Shown here piece by piece: positions 6,091 through 11,870 of a DNA stretch of 11,870 bases. The notes beneath the pieces were generated by a model. The model was not told the DNA's origin. It did not search any database and saw nothing but the letters and a program-made list of their open reading frames with translations. Positions within the stretch are counted from its first letter, which is position 1. The number at the start of each line of letters is the position of its first letter. Source of the stretch: Chloroflexota bacterium. GTDB lineage: Bacteria; Chloroflexota; Anaerolineae; Promineifilales; Promineifilaceae. The stretch covers positions 1 to 11,870 of the forward strand of contig QQUD01000238.1 of the NCBI GenBank assembly GCA_008501785.1, given 5' to 3'. The position numbers and the translations under genes are program-made.

Positions 6091-7473
6091 GGTTCCTGTT
6101 AGCACAGTGTCATCAGGGATGGTTACGGGGCGTTCAGATTCGTTGATCAGGCAAACTTCACCTTCACAAACAATATTGCGTCCAAATCGAATATCGCCTT
6201 GTATCTTAAAGCTGGTGCAATTGATCAGCGATGGCACACCATTTTTAAACCGCGCATCCAAATCATTTACAAATTTATAATAGCTGTTATCGAGGGAAAC
6301 AACCACACCCGACTCACTATTCGAAATGATACGAGCATCCTCAGTCAACCGGTATGCGTCAGAGCGAACAGCCAACAAATCACTGGTCGTTTTCACAGGC
6401 GCAAAACGGCTGCGTGGCACGCGTATCGCCTGTGCGCCTGCAAACACGCCAATCGCAGACCCCATCGCGGTCTCCATTTGAAAAACAGGGGTTGATGCTG
6501 GATCACGCGGATCAACAGTCTTGCTATTGCGAATCAGTGGCAGCCCGAGTCGATTATTTCTAGATTCCATTGCTGATTTTAAGGCCAGTAAATTGAGCCA
6601 TAAATTATTGGTATTAAAATATTTGTGCCGACTAATATCTTGGAATGCGTCTTGATCTGCGGCTGGACATTGAGCAGATTCACGCAGCACGAATTGCCCA
6701 TCTTCATTGCGCATGGCTAAATGGCCACCTTTACGGTCCATTAGAGTTCGATCTGCTACTTCCATCATGAACGGGGCCTGGTTTTTCGCAAAATATCCGA
6801 GGACAGCAGTGTCAATCACAGCTCCTAAATTATCAACATTGGAAACAAATGCATATTCATAACCAGACTGCAACAAAGCCGCCAGGACACCACTGGTTAT
6901 TAAGGCAGTGTACAGATCACCATGCCCCGGTGGACACCATTCTAAAGATGGATTTTGGGGCCAATCGACTGGTAATAAATCTGATTGTTGAATTTTTGGC
7001 TCTTTATGCTGCAAAAAACTTAGGGGCAAGTTGTGCGAAGTCAATTTATCATATTTGGCCAGACATTGAAGTGAATCAGCGTCGGTGTTGAAACTGTTCA
7101 TTAACAACATGGGCACGTTTCGCTGTGTTACTTGTTGCGCGATCACATCAAGAAAAGTCAGCTCTTGTTTCACAGGTAGCAGGGATTTAGCAGCTTGCAG
7201 CCCCATGCTGGTCCCTAAACCGCCGTTAAGTTTGATAACGGCCGTTTTTCCCAGCGCCTGCTCCCCAACGACACTTAAATCCTCTGCAAACATCTCTGCA
7301 TCTGGTAACGAAACAACAGGCTCAATATCAGATTCGGCAATCATGCCTGTTTGTCCATTCGCCAACTGCACAAAATAAAAACCAAAGGTATCAATAAAAA
7401 CTTCAGGTAAATCGGCTGCTCTCATCTTGTTTTCAAACGCATTGAGCAGCATGGTGGTAGGTGAGTCAATCAA
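6079..7473 (-). CDS. UTP--glucose-1-phosphate uridylyltransferase (eukaryotic-type UDPGP family)
   Basis: Makes UDP-glucose from UTP and glucose-1-phosphate for glycan, glycolipid or trehalose synthesis; cytoplasmic. The 464 residues match the UGP2-like family, not bacterial GalU (about 300). Motifs in order are the nucleotide loop LNGGLGTSMG (82-91), PPGHGDLY (181-188), NVDNLGA (212-218), FNTNNLWLN (286-294), METAMGSA (333-340) and VPRSRFAPVKTTSDLL (352-367), whose Lys361 matches a catalytic lysine. The C-terminus (about 390-464) resembles the left-handed beta-helix of UGP2 proteins (KIQGDIRFGRNIVCEGEV). TTG 7473 is chosen as the start because a perfect AGGAGG (7479-7484) lies 5 bases upstream; the next ATG (7452) is too far from it. 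Related UDP-N-acetylhexosamine pyrophosphorylases are the alternative, but the motifs favour UDP-glucose. Palindrome at 7238-7245 (Thr-Ala-Val). Confidence 0.93.
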   Translation of the reverse strand: MIDSPTTMLLNAFENKMRAADLPEVFIDTFGFYFVQLANGQTGMIAESDIEPVVSLPDAEMFAEDLSVVGEQALGKTAVIKLNGGLGTSMGLQAAKSLLPVKQELTFLDVIAQQVTQRNVPMLLMNSFNTDADSLQCLAKYDKLTSHNLPLSFLQHKEPKIQQSDLLPVDWPQNPSLEWCPPGHGDLYTALITSGVLAALLQSGYEYAFVSNVDNLGAVIDTAVLGYFAKNQAPFMMEVADRTLMDRKGGHLAMRNEDGQFVLRESAQCPAADQDAFQDISRHKYFNTNNLWLNLLALKSAMESRNNRLGLPLIRNSKTVDPRDPASTPVFQMETAMGSAIGVFAGAQAIRVPRSRFAPVKTTSDLLAVRSDAYRLTEDARIISNSESGVVVSLDNSYYKFVNDLDARFKNGVPSLINCTSFKIQGDIRFGRNIVCEGEVCLINESERPVTIPDDTVLTGTIRY

Positions 7474-7478
7474 AATAG

Positions 7479-7484
7479 CCTCCT
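7479..7484 (-). promoter_or_regulatory. Shine-Dalgarno deciding a TTG start
   Basis: AGGAGG on the minus strand, 5 bases before TTG 7473. It fixes the start of the pyrophosphorylase gene 7 codons upstream of the first ATG. Confidence 0.8.
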
Positions 7485-7548
7485 AAAAAAGTCAGTAAAT
7501 TCGGTATACCGCAGTAACCTTGCATTTTTTATTGCGTTTCAGGAAAAA

Positions 7549-8082
7549 TCATGCGTTTTCTGAGGGATTTTCTGCCTGTTTTTGTTGAATGCGTTCAATC
7601 AAGATACGTGCATCTTTGTCGTTTGGATTTGCCTTGATTGCTCGCTCAAACCATTGAATCGCTTTGTCATATTCGCGGCGATCTCGATAGATTAGGCCAA
7701 TATTGTACGCCACATTGGGCGCAATTGGATTCAGATCAAGTGCCCGTTTAAACGCATCAATTGCCTGCAATTGTTCCTCATTGTTGGCGATTATTGGATT
7801 TCCTAAATAAGCAGCACCTAAATTTGTCCACAACATGACATGATCTGAATCGGTGCGGCTCAGTGGTTCGAGGACCGCTACGGCTTTTTTGAACTTTTTG
7901 GCGAGGATATAGGCCCCGCTTAAATTGATAGCTACATCCACATGCTGGGGGTCAAGTTGGTGTGCCCGCTGCAATAGCTGCGCGGCTTTACTCATATCGC
8001 CTCTTTTCAGCAATTCTGTTCCCCGGCGAAATAATGTTTCAAATTGTCTTTTCTTTGATGATGGTTTTTTATCTTTACTCAT
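7549..8082 (-). CDS. Tetratricopeptide-repeat (TPR) protein
   Basis: A 177-residue soluble protein made almost entirely of TPR units, which act as protein-protein interaction scaffolds; no partner can be named. A basic Lys/Ser-rich start (MSKDKKPSSKKRQ) is followed by about four repeats: 14-47 (GTELLKRGDMSKAAQLLQRA), 48-81, 82-121 with a short insertion, and 122-155 (YNIGLIYRDRREYDKAIQWF). The characteristic Gly, Tyr, Ala and Pro positions are clear. A 19-residue extension to 8139 is open but is rejected. ATG 8082 overlaps the TGA of the upstream gene as ATGA, indicating translational coupling, and GGAAAT precedes it. Coupling to a secreted peptidase-MA-like protein suggests shared expression, but no signal peptide places this protein outside the cell. 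No ACGGCCGT palindrome lies in it. Confidence 0.9.
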   Translation of the reverse strand: MSKDKKPSSKKRQFETLFRRGTELLKRGDMSKAAQLLQRAHQLDPQHVDVAINLSGAYILAKKFKKAVAVLEPLSRTDSDHVMLWTNLGAAYLGNPIIANNEEQLQAIDAFKRALDLNPIAPNVAYNIGLIYRDRREYDKAIQWFERAIKANPNDKDARILIERIQQKQAENPSENA

Positions 8083-9266
8083 AATTTCCAAACTAAAAAC
8101 CCTGTAATAAAACCCATGAAAAGTATTAACAGAAACCACATGCTGTTGTCAATGACAAATTGGACAACCAATGGATAAGAACGAACTGTTTTTAACCAAT
8201 CTTGATTCAGCGTATCTAACGATTTATCCACAACCAGTTCAACACCTTCATCACAAGTTGCGCCATCTGCATAAGCATCAACCAACAATTGAATGGACCG
8301 ATCACCAAACTGCGTTTGCAGAAATTGTACAAAATCGACACTCTGTGCCGTCGCTAAATTGACATCTGAACCTGTTGTCGGGAAGGTATCACACAGTTGT
8401 GAAAAAGGGATGGTGGATTGGTTGTTAACGGCCGTTTCCAACCCCACATCCTCAACCGCAACGGGCACCATTCCCTCTGCTAATCCTTCTCGCAACCAAA
8501 ACGGTATGGCTTCAAAATTAGCGCCAGCTTGCTGATAAAGCCAAAACTTTGTTAAAGCGTATGGAATGGATTGCTGTAAATCAGATGCGGCGGTGCGGGG
8601 ATTAACGGCCGTTACCATCACCACTTCCGGCACTTCATCCGTCACGTCCCCTGCCCACTCCCGCAATCCATTTAGGCGAAACGCGGCGCGTAAATCCGCA
8701 AATGAAGGGTAAATGTAAATATTAATCGGCAGCATTTCATCAGTTGTCAAAATTGCACCCAGGCGGCCTTGACTTTCTTGCGCAATTTGCAAACCAATCC
8801 TGCCAAAATCTGCCTCATTTCCAGTCCAATGAATATGCCAAGGTTCTGCATCCAACGTCTGCCACACCAATCGGTCATCTTCATAAACAAATGACTGCGC
8901 AGGAATGACAACTATTTCATCTTCAAACTCTATTTCCCACCAATAGATGACCGTCGTAAACGGAAGCAGCTCCAGCGCTAAAGGTGAAACAGCCCCGCTA
9001 GCAAAAACCAGATTGTCTTCATTTTTCCTTAATTCAGCGAGGACAGAAATAGGATTGTTAAGGGATGGAGAATCAATAATTAAACTGATTTGTTCAATGT
9101 TAACGGCCGTTTCTCCCACCAACTCAAACTCAACAGAATCTCTAAACGTATACGAAGCCGACGATACCCACCCTGTCGCTGTTTCCTGTGCCTTTACAGG
9201 AAAAACACACAACACAACAAACGCAAACAAAATGATGGGCCGCCAAAATGATTTTCTTTCACTCAC
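8079..9266 (-). CDS. Secreted, C-terminally anchored peptidase-MA-like protein lacking the HExxH motif
   Basis: The 395 residues begin with a signal peptide (RKSFWRPIILFAFVVLCVFPVKA, likely cut after Ala26) and end with one membrane helix (about 373-393). The bulk is therefore extracytoplasmic. An N-terminal beta-rich part (about 35-130) ends in FVYEDDRLVWQTL. A region resembling peptidase-MA-like gluzincins follows: INIYIYPSFADLRAAF (181-196), IPFWLREGLAEG (254-265), and a C-terminal stretch with VDFVQFLQTQFG and LNQDWLKTV. Where family members carry HELTH, this protein reads YALTK (236-240), so both zinc-binding His and the catalytic Glu are missing. The downstream Glu of LREGLAEG is kept. 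It is probably a non-catalytic relative. The start is GTG 9266, chosen because it yields the signal peptide; no clear Shine-Dalgarno. Three palindromes lie inside (8428, 8605, 9103), all Thr-Ala-Val. Confidence 0.8.
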   Translation of the reverse strand: MSERKSFWRPIILFAFVVLCVFPVKAQETATGWVSSASYTFRDSVEFELVGETAVNIEQISLIIDSPSLNNPISVLAELRKNEDNLVFASGAVSPLALELLPFTTVIYWWEIEFEDEIVVIPAQSFVYEDDRLVWQTLDAEPWHIHWTGNEADFGRIGLQIAQESQGRLGAILTTDEMLPINIYIYPSFADLRAAFRLNGLREWAGDVTDEVPEVVMVTAVNPRTAASDLQQSIPYALTKFWLYQQAGANFEAIPFWLREGLAEGMVPVAVEDVGLETAVNNQSTIPFSQLCDTFPTTGSDVNLATAQSVDFVQFLQTQFGDRSIQLLVDAYADGATCDEGVELVVDKSLDTLNQDWLKTVRSYPLVVQFVIDNSMWFLLILFMGFITGFLVWKL

Positions 9267-9309
9267 AATAACTACTTCATGCGATTTGAAAATTGCATTT
9301 TATTTTCAA

Positions 9310-9366
9310 CAGATTTCGCCGATTATACAGATTTCAATTCTTTAATCAGCGAAATCTGAGAAATCC
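9310..9366. repeat. CAGATT-type phased repeat element, copy B
   Basis: CAGATTTCGCCGATT (9310-9324) and AATCAGCGAAATCTG (9344-9358) form a 15-bp stem with a single mismatch (G-U on the minus strand). The arms show CAGATT-like units about every 9-10 bases (9310, 9319, 9329) and AATC every 9 (9344, 9353, 9362). It fills the gap between the AEC carrier gene stop and the peptidase-MA-like gene, and could serve as a weak terminator for the former. Confidence 0.7.
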
Positions 9367-9373
9367 TGATATT

Positions 9374-10285
9374 TTAAAGGCCAAACACCGTAATCGCCGT
9401 CGCCACCGTGATTGGACTGAGCAATGTTGTCAGCACCACAATACTGGTAACGGCCGTTGGGTGCAAATCAAACTCTGTCGCCAAAATGATAGTGAAAACG
9501 GCCGTTGGCATACTCGCCTCCACAATCGAAGTCGAACGTCCCAATCCCGACAACCCCAACAGCGACGCCACCAGCAGCCCCAGTAAAGGCCCCAGCAGCA
9601 AACGAATCGACACAGCAGGCAGCGCCAAACGCAGCGAAGAATTCCCACGCAAATCTGCCAATTGCATGCCCAACACCACCAACAGCACCGGAATCGCACC
9701 ACCACCAGCCACGGTAATCCCTTTCATCAACGGCTCGGGAACCGTAATGTTCATCGTATACACAACGACTGCCAAAACGGCCGCATACACTGGGGGCAGC
9801 TTCGACAAACGTTTCAACGTATCCCGCCAACTCAATTTCCCCATCGATGCAATAAAAATGCCAATCGTGTAAGTTATCATTGTGCTGGTTGTGTAATACA
9901 CCACCGCCCGCGACAAACCGGCATCTCCATAACGCAGTTGGTTGAGCGTCAACCCATAATTGCCACCATTTACAAACATGACGACAATCATCAAAGCGGC
10001 CGTTTCAGCACGGGTCAGGCGCATCAAGCGCGACATCACAAACGCCAAACTTCCCATCAACGCAACATTCAATACGGCAAATAATGCCAATTCGGTAAGT
10101 TCGCTCCCCGGCAGTTGTGACGACACCAGCGAAGAAAAGACCAAACAGGGACTAAACACATACAAAACAGCGCTTGACAGAGACTTTTTATCAATCTTTG
10201 TCCAGCGCTGCAAGCCATATCCAAACGCCGCGACAATAAAAATTGGCAATAGGTTTTGAACTAGAACATCAACAATGCTATCCAA
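9374..10285 (-). CDS. AEC-family (auxin efflux carrier-like) membrane transporter
   Basis: An integral inner-membrane carrier of the AEC/Mem_trans family, whose bacterial members export or exchange small organic acids; the substrate here is unknown. The 303 residues are of normal length and almost wholly hydrophobic, with about ten predicted helices in two five-helix halves. Family-like features are the start (LVQNLLPIFIVAAFGYGL), FVNGGNYGLTLNQLRYG in the middle, and the second half from AGGGAIPVLLVVLGMQLADL through MPTAVFTIILATEFD. The start is TTG 10285, with only a weak purine-rich GCGAGATGAAAA before it; the nearest upstream ATG (10292) is out of frame. Neighbours give no substrate hint. 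Two nearby palindromes (9450-9457, 9498-9505) both encode Thr-Ala-Val, and two one-base variants occur at 9777 and 9996. Confidence 0.93.
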   Translation of the reverse strand: MDSIVDVLVQNLLPIFIVAAFGYGLQRWTKIDKKSLSSAVLYVFSPCLVFSSLVSSQLPGSELTELALFAVLNVALMGSLAFVMSRLMRLTRAETAALMIVVMFVNGGNYGLTLNQLRYGDAGLSRAVVYYTTSTMITYTIGIFIASMGKLSWRDTLKRLSKLPPVYAAVLAVVVYTMNITVPEPLMKGITVAGGGAIPVLLVVLGMQLADLRGNSSLRLALPAVSIRLLLGPLLGLLVASLLGLSGLGRSTSIVEASMPTAVFTIILATEFDLHPTAVTSIVVLTTLLSPITVATAITVFGL

Positions 10286-10328
10286 TTTTCATCTCGCTTC
10301 TCAAAAATTTGTCAAGAATTGAATAGGG

Positions 10329-10382
10329 CGCAGATTAGCGCAGATTTTCGTAGATAAAAACTAAAATCTGCATTAGTTTGCA
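10329..10382. repeat. CAGATT-type phased repeat element, copy C
   Basis: CGCAGATTAG, CGCAGATTTT and CGTAGATAAA follow each other at exact 10-base spacing from 10329. Inverted partners AAAATCTGCA and TTAGTTTGCA (10363-10382) also have a 10-base period. Arms of about 25 bases match with mostly transition differences, so the whole folds as an imperfect hairpin. It lies between the HEAT-repeat gene stop and the AEC carrier start. Confidence 0.7.
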
Positions 10383-10404
10383 TCCTAACATTTTCAACAG
10401 CTTG

Positions 10405-11379
10405 TTAGTTTAACAGAACATCCTCATCTTCATCAAAATTACCCAAATCAAGCAAATCTAATTCACCACCCAGCCACATCATCTCTTCCATCGCTTCTTC
10501 AGCCAATTCATGCAATTCTTCTTGTTCTGGGTCTTCTAGGATGCTGGATAGAATTTGTTGTGGCCGTTCACCACCAATTTGACCCAGCGCGTAAACAGCC
10601 GCCATCCGCACTTCAATCGCTTCATCCATCGTCATTTCAGCCAATTCTGGTACGGCGTCGCTTTTACCAATGGCTCCAGCAGCTCTGGCAGCTTCGGCCC
10701 GCATATCCACAAATGGGCTGTCTAATTCATCCAAAATGATAGACAACCAACGTGTGTCGGCCGTATTGCCCATGGCAAATACGGCGCTCACCTGTGTCTC
10801 TGCGCTTTCATCTTCATATGCTTCACGAATCATGCTTGTCACGCGTGGATGATCTGATGCGGCCACAGCTTCGAGAGCGGCGCGTTTGATAGAAACGGCC
10901 GTTTCCACATCGTCATACGCCTCAAGCAGCGCATCCACAATCGGTTCACTTATTTTGTGAGGAAGTTCTCCCCACTGCGCCATCATCACATAATGCGCTA
11001 ATGCCGCAGTCGCAGCTGCCCGCACTTCAACAACATCATCCTGCTGCATCAATCGCATAATTGGATTTACGTATCGCCTATTGGGTGAATCCCACATCCC
11101 CTCCAGCGCCGCTACACGAACAAGCGCATAGCTATCCTCAAAAAAGCGCTCAAACAACGGGCAAAAATCAATAGCAAAATTTTCTTCACTAATATCAGCC
11201 ATGTGCTGCGCAATCACACGACGACGTTCATCATCCAACTGCCCCCAACCCTTCAAAAAAGTGTCCATTTGCTCAGATGTCAAATCAGACAAACGATACA
11301 ATTGATGAATAGGAACTGGCTCCTGGTGAAAAATCTCTTCTATTACAGTTTCAAATGGCTGAACATTCTCTTCTTTCAT
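10405..11379 (-). CDS. HEAT-repeat protein
   Basis: A 324-residue, strongly acidic, soluble protein built of helical HEAT-like repeats that usually act as binding scaffolds; the partner is unknown. Repeats are visible from about residue 85 onward, each with a VRxAA-type helix: YALVRVAALEGMWD, VEVRAAATAALAHYV, SIKRAALEAVAASD, ETQVSAVFAMGNTAD, DMRAEAARAAGAIG and EVRMAAVYALGQIGG. The N-terminal 80 residues are helical without a clear repeat. The C-terminus is an Asp/Glu-rich tail (DLGNFDEDEDVLLN). The open frame reaches GTG 11388, and ATG 11385 is also in frame. ATG 11379 fits best because GAGGAG (11388-11393) lies 8 bases upstream of it. Palindrome at 10895-10902 (Thr-Ala-Val) plus variants at 10559 and 10757. 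Confidence 0.9.
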   Translation of the reverse strand: MKEENVQPFETVIEEIFHQEPVPIHQLYRLSDLTSEQMDTFLKGWGQLDDERRRVIAQHMADISEENFAIDFCPLFERFFEDSYALVRVAALEGMWDSPNRRYVNPIMRLMQQDDVVEVRAAATAALAHYVMMAQWGELPHKISEPIVDALLEAYDDVETAVSIKRAALEAVAASDHPRVTSMIREAYEDESAETQVSAVFAMGNTADTRWLSIILDELDSPFVDMRAEAARAAGAIGKSDAVPELAEMTMDEAIEVRMAAVYALGQIGGERPQQILSSILEDPEQEELHELAEEAMEEMMWLGGELDLLDLGNFDEDEDVLLN

Positions 11380-11400
11380 GTTCATCACTCCTCAAATAAT

Positions 11401-11434
11401 AGCAATCAGCTTTCAGCAATCAGCTTTCAGCTTT
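11401..11434. repeat. 14-bp tandem repeat upstream of the HEAT gene
   Basis: AGCAATCAGCTTTC is present twice in tandem (11401-11414, 11415-11428), followed by a partial third unit AGCTTT. It lies about 20 bases upstream of the HEAT-repeat start, so in its promoter or leader region. A TATTAT (11396-11401, minus strand) at its edge could be a -10 box, but no convincing -35 is seen. Confidence 0.75.
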
Positions 11435-11483
11435 ACAAATCGTCCTTGTACTTTTAACTAAAAAATCGTGTTCTAACAATAAC

Positions 11484-11512
11484 AATCCCGGAATTGTAAC
11501 AATTCCGGGATT
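11484..11512 (-). terminator. Hairpin after the site-2 protease gene
   Basis: AATCCCGGAATTG (11484-11496) and CAATTCCGGGATT (11500-11512) make a perfect 13-bp stem with a 3-base loop. On the minus strand it is followed by GTTATTGTTAG, moderately T-rich. It lies about 40 bases past the protease stop and probably ends that transcript before the HEAT gene. Confidence 0.7.
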
Positions 11513-11552
11513 TACGTAATTATCATTTTAATGGTAACGAGTAGAAGTTTTG

Positions 11553-11870
11553 TTAAAAAACGGGGTTCACAATGTCTTGCACGATAAGCAAGACCATTAA
11601 ACTGAGTAAAACCACCATACCCACGACATGAACCATTCCTTCACGCTCTGGCTCAATGCGGCGTCCCCTAACGGCTTCAATCAGCACAAACAAAATGCGT
11701 CCACCATCCAAAGCTGGTATTGGCAGCAGATTGGTAAATCCCAAAGCCACACTAATAAATGCAATCATATTCAAAATCGGGAACAAATTTCCACTGAGAA
11801 CAGACACTTCCGCAGCCTGTCCAGCAATTTGACTGATGCCAATCGCACTCACAGGGCGAGCTTCTTCTGG
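11553..11870 (-). CDS. RseP-like site-2 protease (M50), C-terminal part (cut by window edge)
   Basis: An inner-membrane zinc metalloprotease that cleaves transmembrane substrates such as anti-sigma factors. Only the last 105 residues are in the window and the frame is open to base 11870; the GTG at 11852 is internal. Seen are ARPVSAIGISQIAG, matching the stretch after the PDZ domain of RseP, a membrane helix, and the C-terminal motif NLLPIPALDGGRILF, whose Asp (fragment residue 55) is the third zinc ligand. A basic cytoplasmic loop (RGRRIEPERE) and a final helix (VVGMVVLLSLMVLLIVQDIV) follow. The HExxH motif lies outside the window. The substrate is unknown; the neighbours show no anti-sigma or sigma gene. 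Confidence 0.92.
   Translation of the reverse strand, partial: PEEARPVSAIGISQIAGQAAEVSVLSGNLFPILNMIAFISVALGFTNLLPIPALDGGRILFVLIEAVRGRRIEPEREGMVHVVGMVVLLSLMVLLIVQDIVNPVF

Larger units (their letters stand above)
286..10902. repeat. Highly iterated palindrome ACGGCCGT (15 dispersed copies)
   Basis: Exact copies begin at 286, 1241, 1845, 3198, 4610, 4914, 5261, 5676, 7238, 8428, 8605, 9103, 9450, 9498 and 10895. Fourteen of the 15 extend to AACGGCCGTT, and four (283, 3195, 10892 and, as AAACGGCCGTTT only, 4608) to longer palindromes. All lie inside genes on either strand. Thirteen are read ACG-GCC-GTT (Thr-Ala-Val) and two CGG-CCG-TTT (Arg-Pro-Phe, at 1845 and 5676). Four more CGGCCG sites (5489, 9777, 9996, 10757) differ by one flanking base. 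The interval given here only spans the first to last copy. Confidence 0.9.

Noticed and set aside
7502..7511. CGGTATACCG palindrome as an operator for the pyrophosphorylase gene
   Set aside because: It is a perfect 10-base palindrome in the leader, but a single short copy with no recognised regulator is too little to call.
8083..8139. 19-residue N-terminal extension of the TPR protein
   Set aside because: It lies within the upstream gene; the ATGA overlap at 8079-8082 gives the natural coupled start.
9408..10084. Several long open frames on both strands overlapping the AEC carrier gene
   Set aside because: They are shadow frames; only the 9374-10285 frame has a coherent family match and membrane pattern.
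11203..11457. Plus-strand open frame opposite the HEAT gene, ending in QLSAISFQL
   Set aside because: The tail is just translation of the 14-bp tandem repeat and the rest is antisense to a clear gene.
1..11870. A novel multi-gene defence, secretion or biosynthetic system
   Set aside because: Each gene is housekeeping or an isolated accessory protein; no adjacent set shows complementary effector, sensor or nuclease domains.

Overview
The window looks like chromosomal core and near-core sequence from a bacterium of the Chloroflexota, most likely Anaerolineae or a relative. This is inferred, not proven. The clues are the mix of protein families, a secreted protein built like Anaerolineae peptidase-MA proteins, a membrane protein with a Thr/Pro-rich linker before a beta-rich outer domain, frequent GTG and TTG starts, and moderate GC. 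No phage, transposase, CRISPR array, tRNA or rRNA was seen. No gene-free stretch exceeds about 180 bases.

Layout. Plus strand 1-600 is the 3' part of a purine nucleoside phosphorylase gene, ending at a strong hairpin. A bitopic extracytoplasmic protein follows at 689-1477. A repeat-bearing gap leads to a minus-strand block: rsmD (1621-2178), then sucD and sucC (2248-4288), a tight succinyl-CoA synthetase operon. sucC is divergent from a plus-strand gene of unknown function (about 4461-5033), with a recognisable promoter for each. The remaining genes are all on the minus strand. In transcription order from the right they are an RseP-like site-2 protease (partial, 11553-11870), a HEAT-repeat protein, an AEC-family carrier, a secreted peptidase-MA-like protein overlapping a TPR protein by ATGA, a eukaryotic-type UDP-glucose pyrophosphorylase, and a TrmH/SpoU-family RNA methyltransferase.

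The genes are mostly housekeeping: purine salvage, TCA cycle, UDP-glucose supply, rRNA methylation and regulated membrane proteolysis. They do not form one pathway, and I found no convincing novel multi-gene system such as defence, secretion or biosynthesis.

The most striking signal is at DNA level. The perfect palindrome ACGGCCGT occurs 15 times, all inside coding sequence and almost always extended to AACGGCCGTT. In 13 cases it is read as ACG-GCC-GTT (Thr-Ala-Val) and in 2 as CGG-CCG-TTT (Arg-Pro-Phe). This resembles a highly iterated palindrome such as HIP1 of cyanobacteria. The gaps carry other short repeats: three CAGATT elements phased at about 10 bp with inverted partners, an ACGAAT array phased at 8-9 bp, a nested CGTAGG inverted-repeat cluster, and a 14-bp tandem repeat. 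The second protein-level oddity is that the peptidase-MA-like protein seems to have lost its HExxH zinc site.
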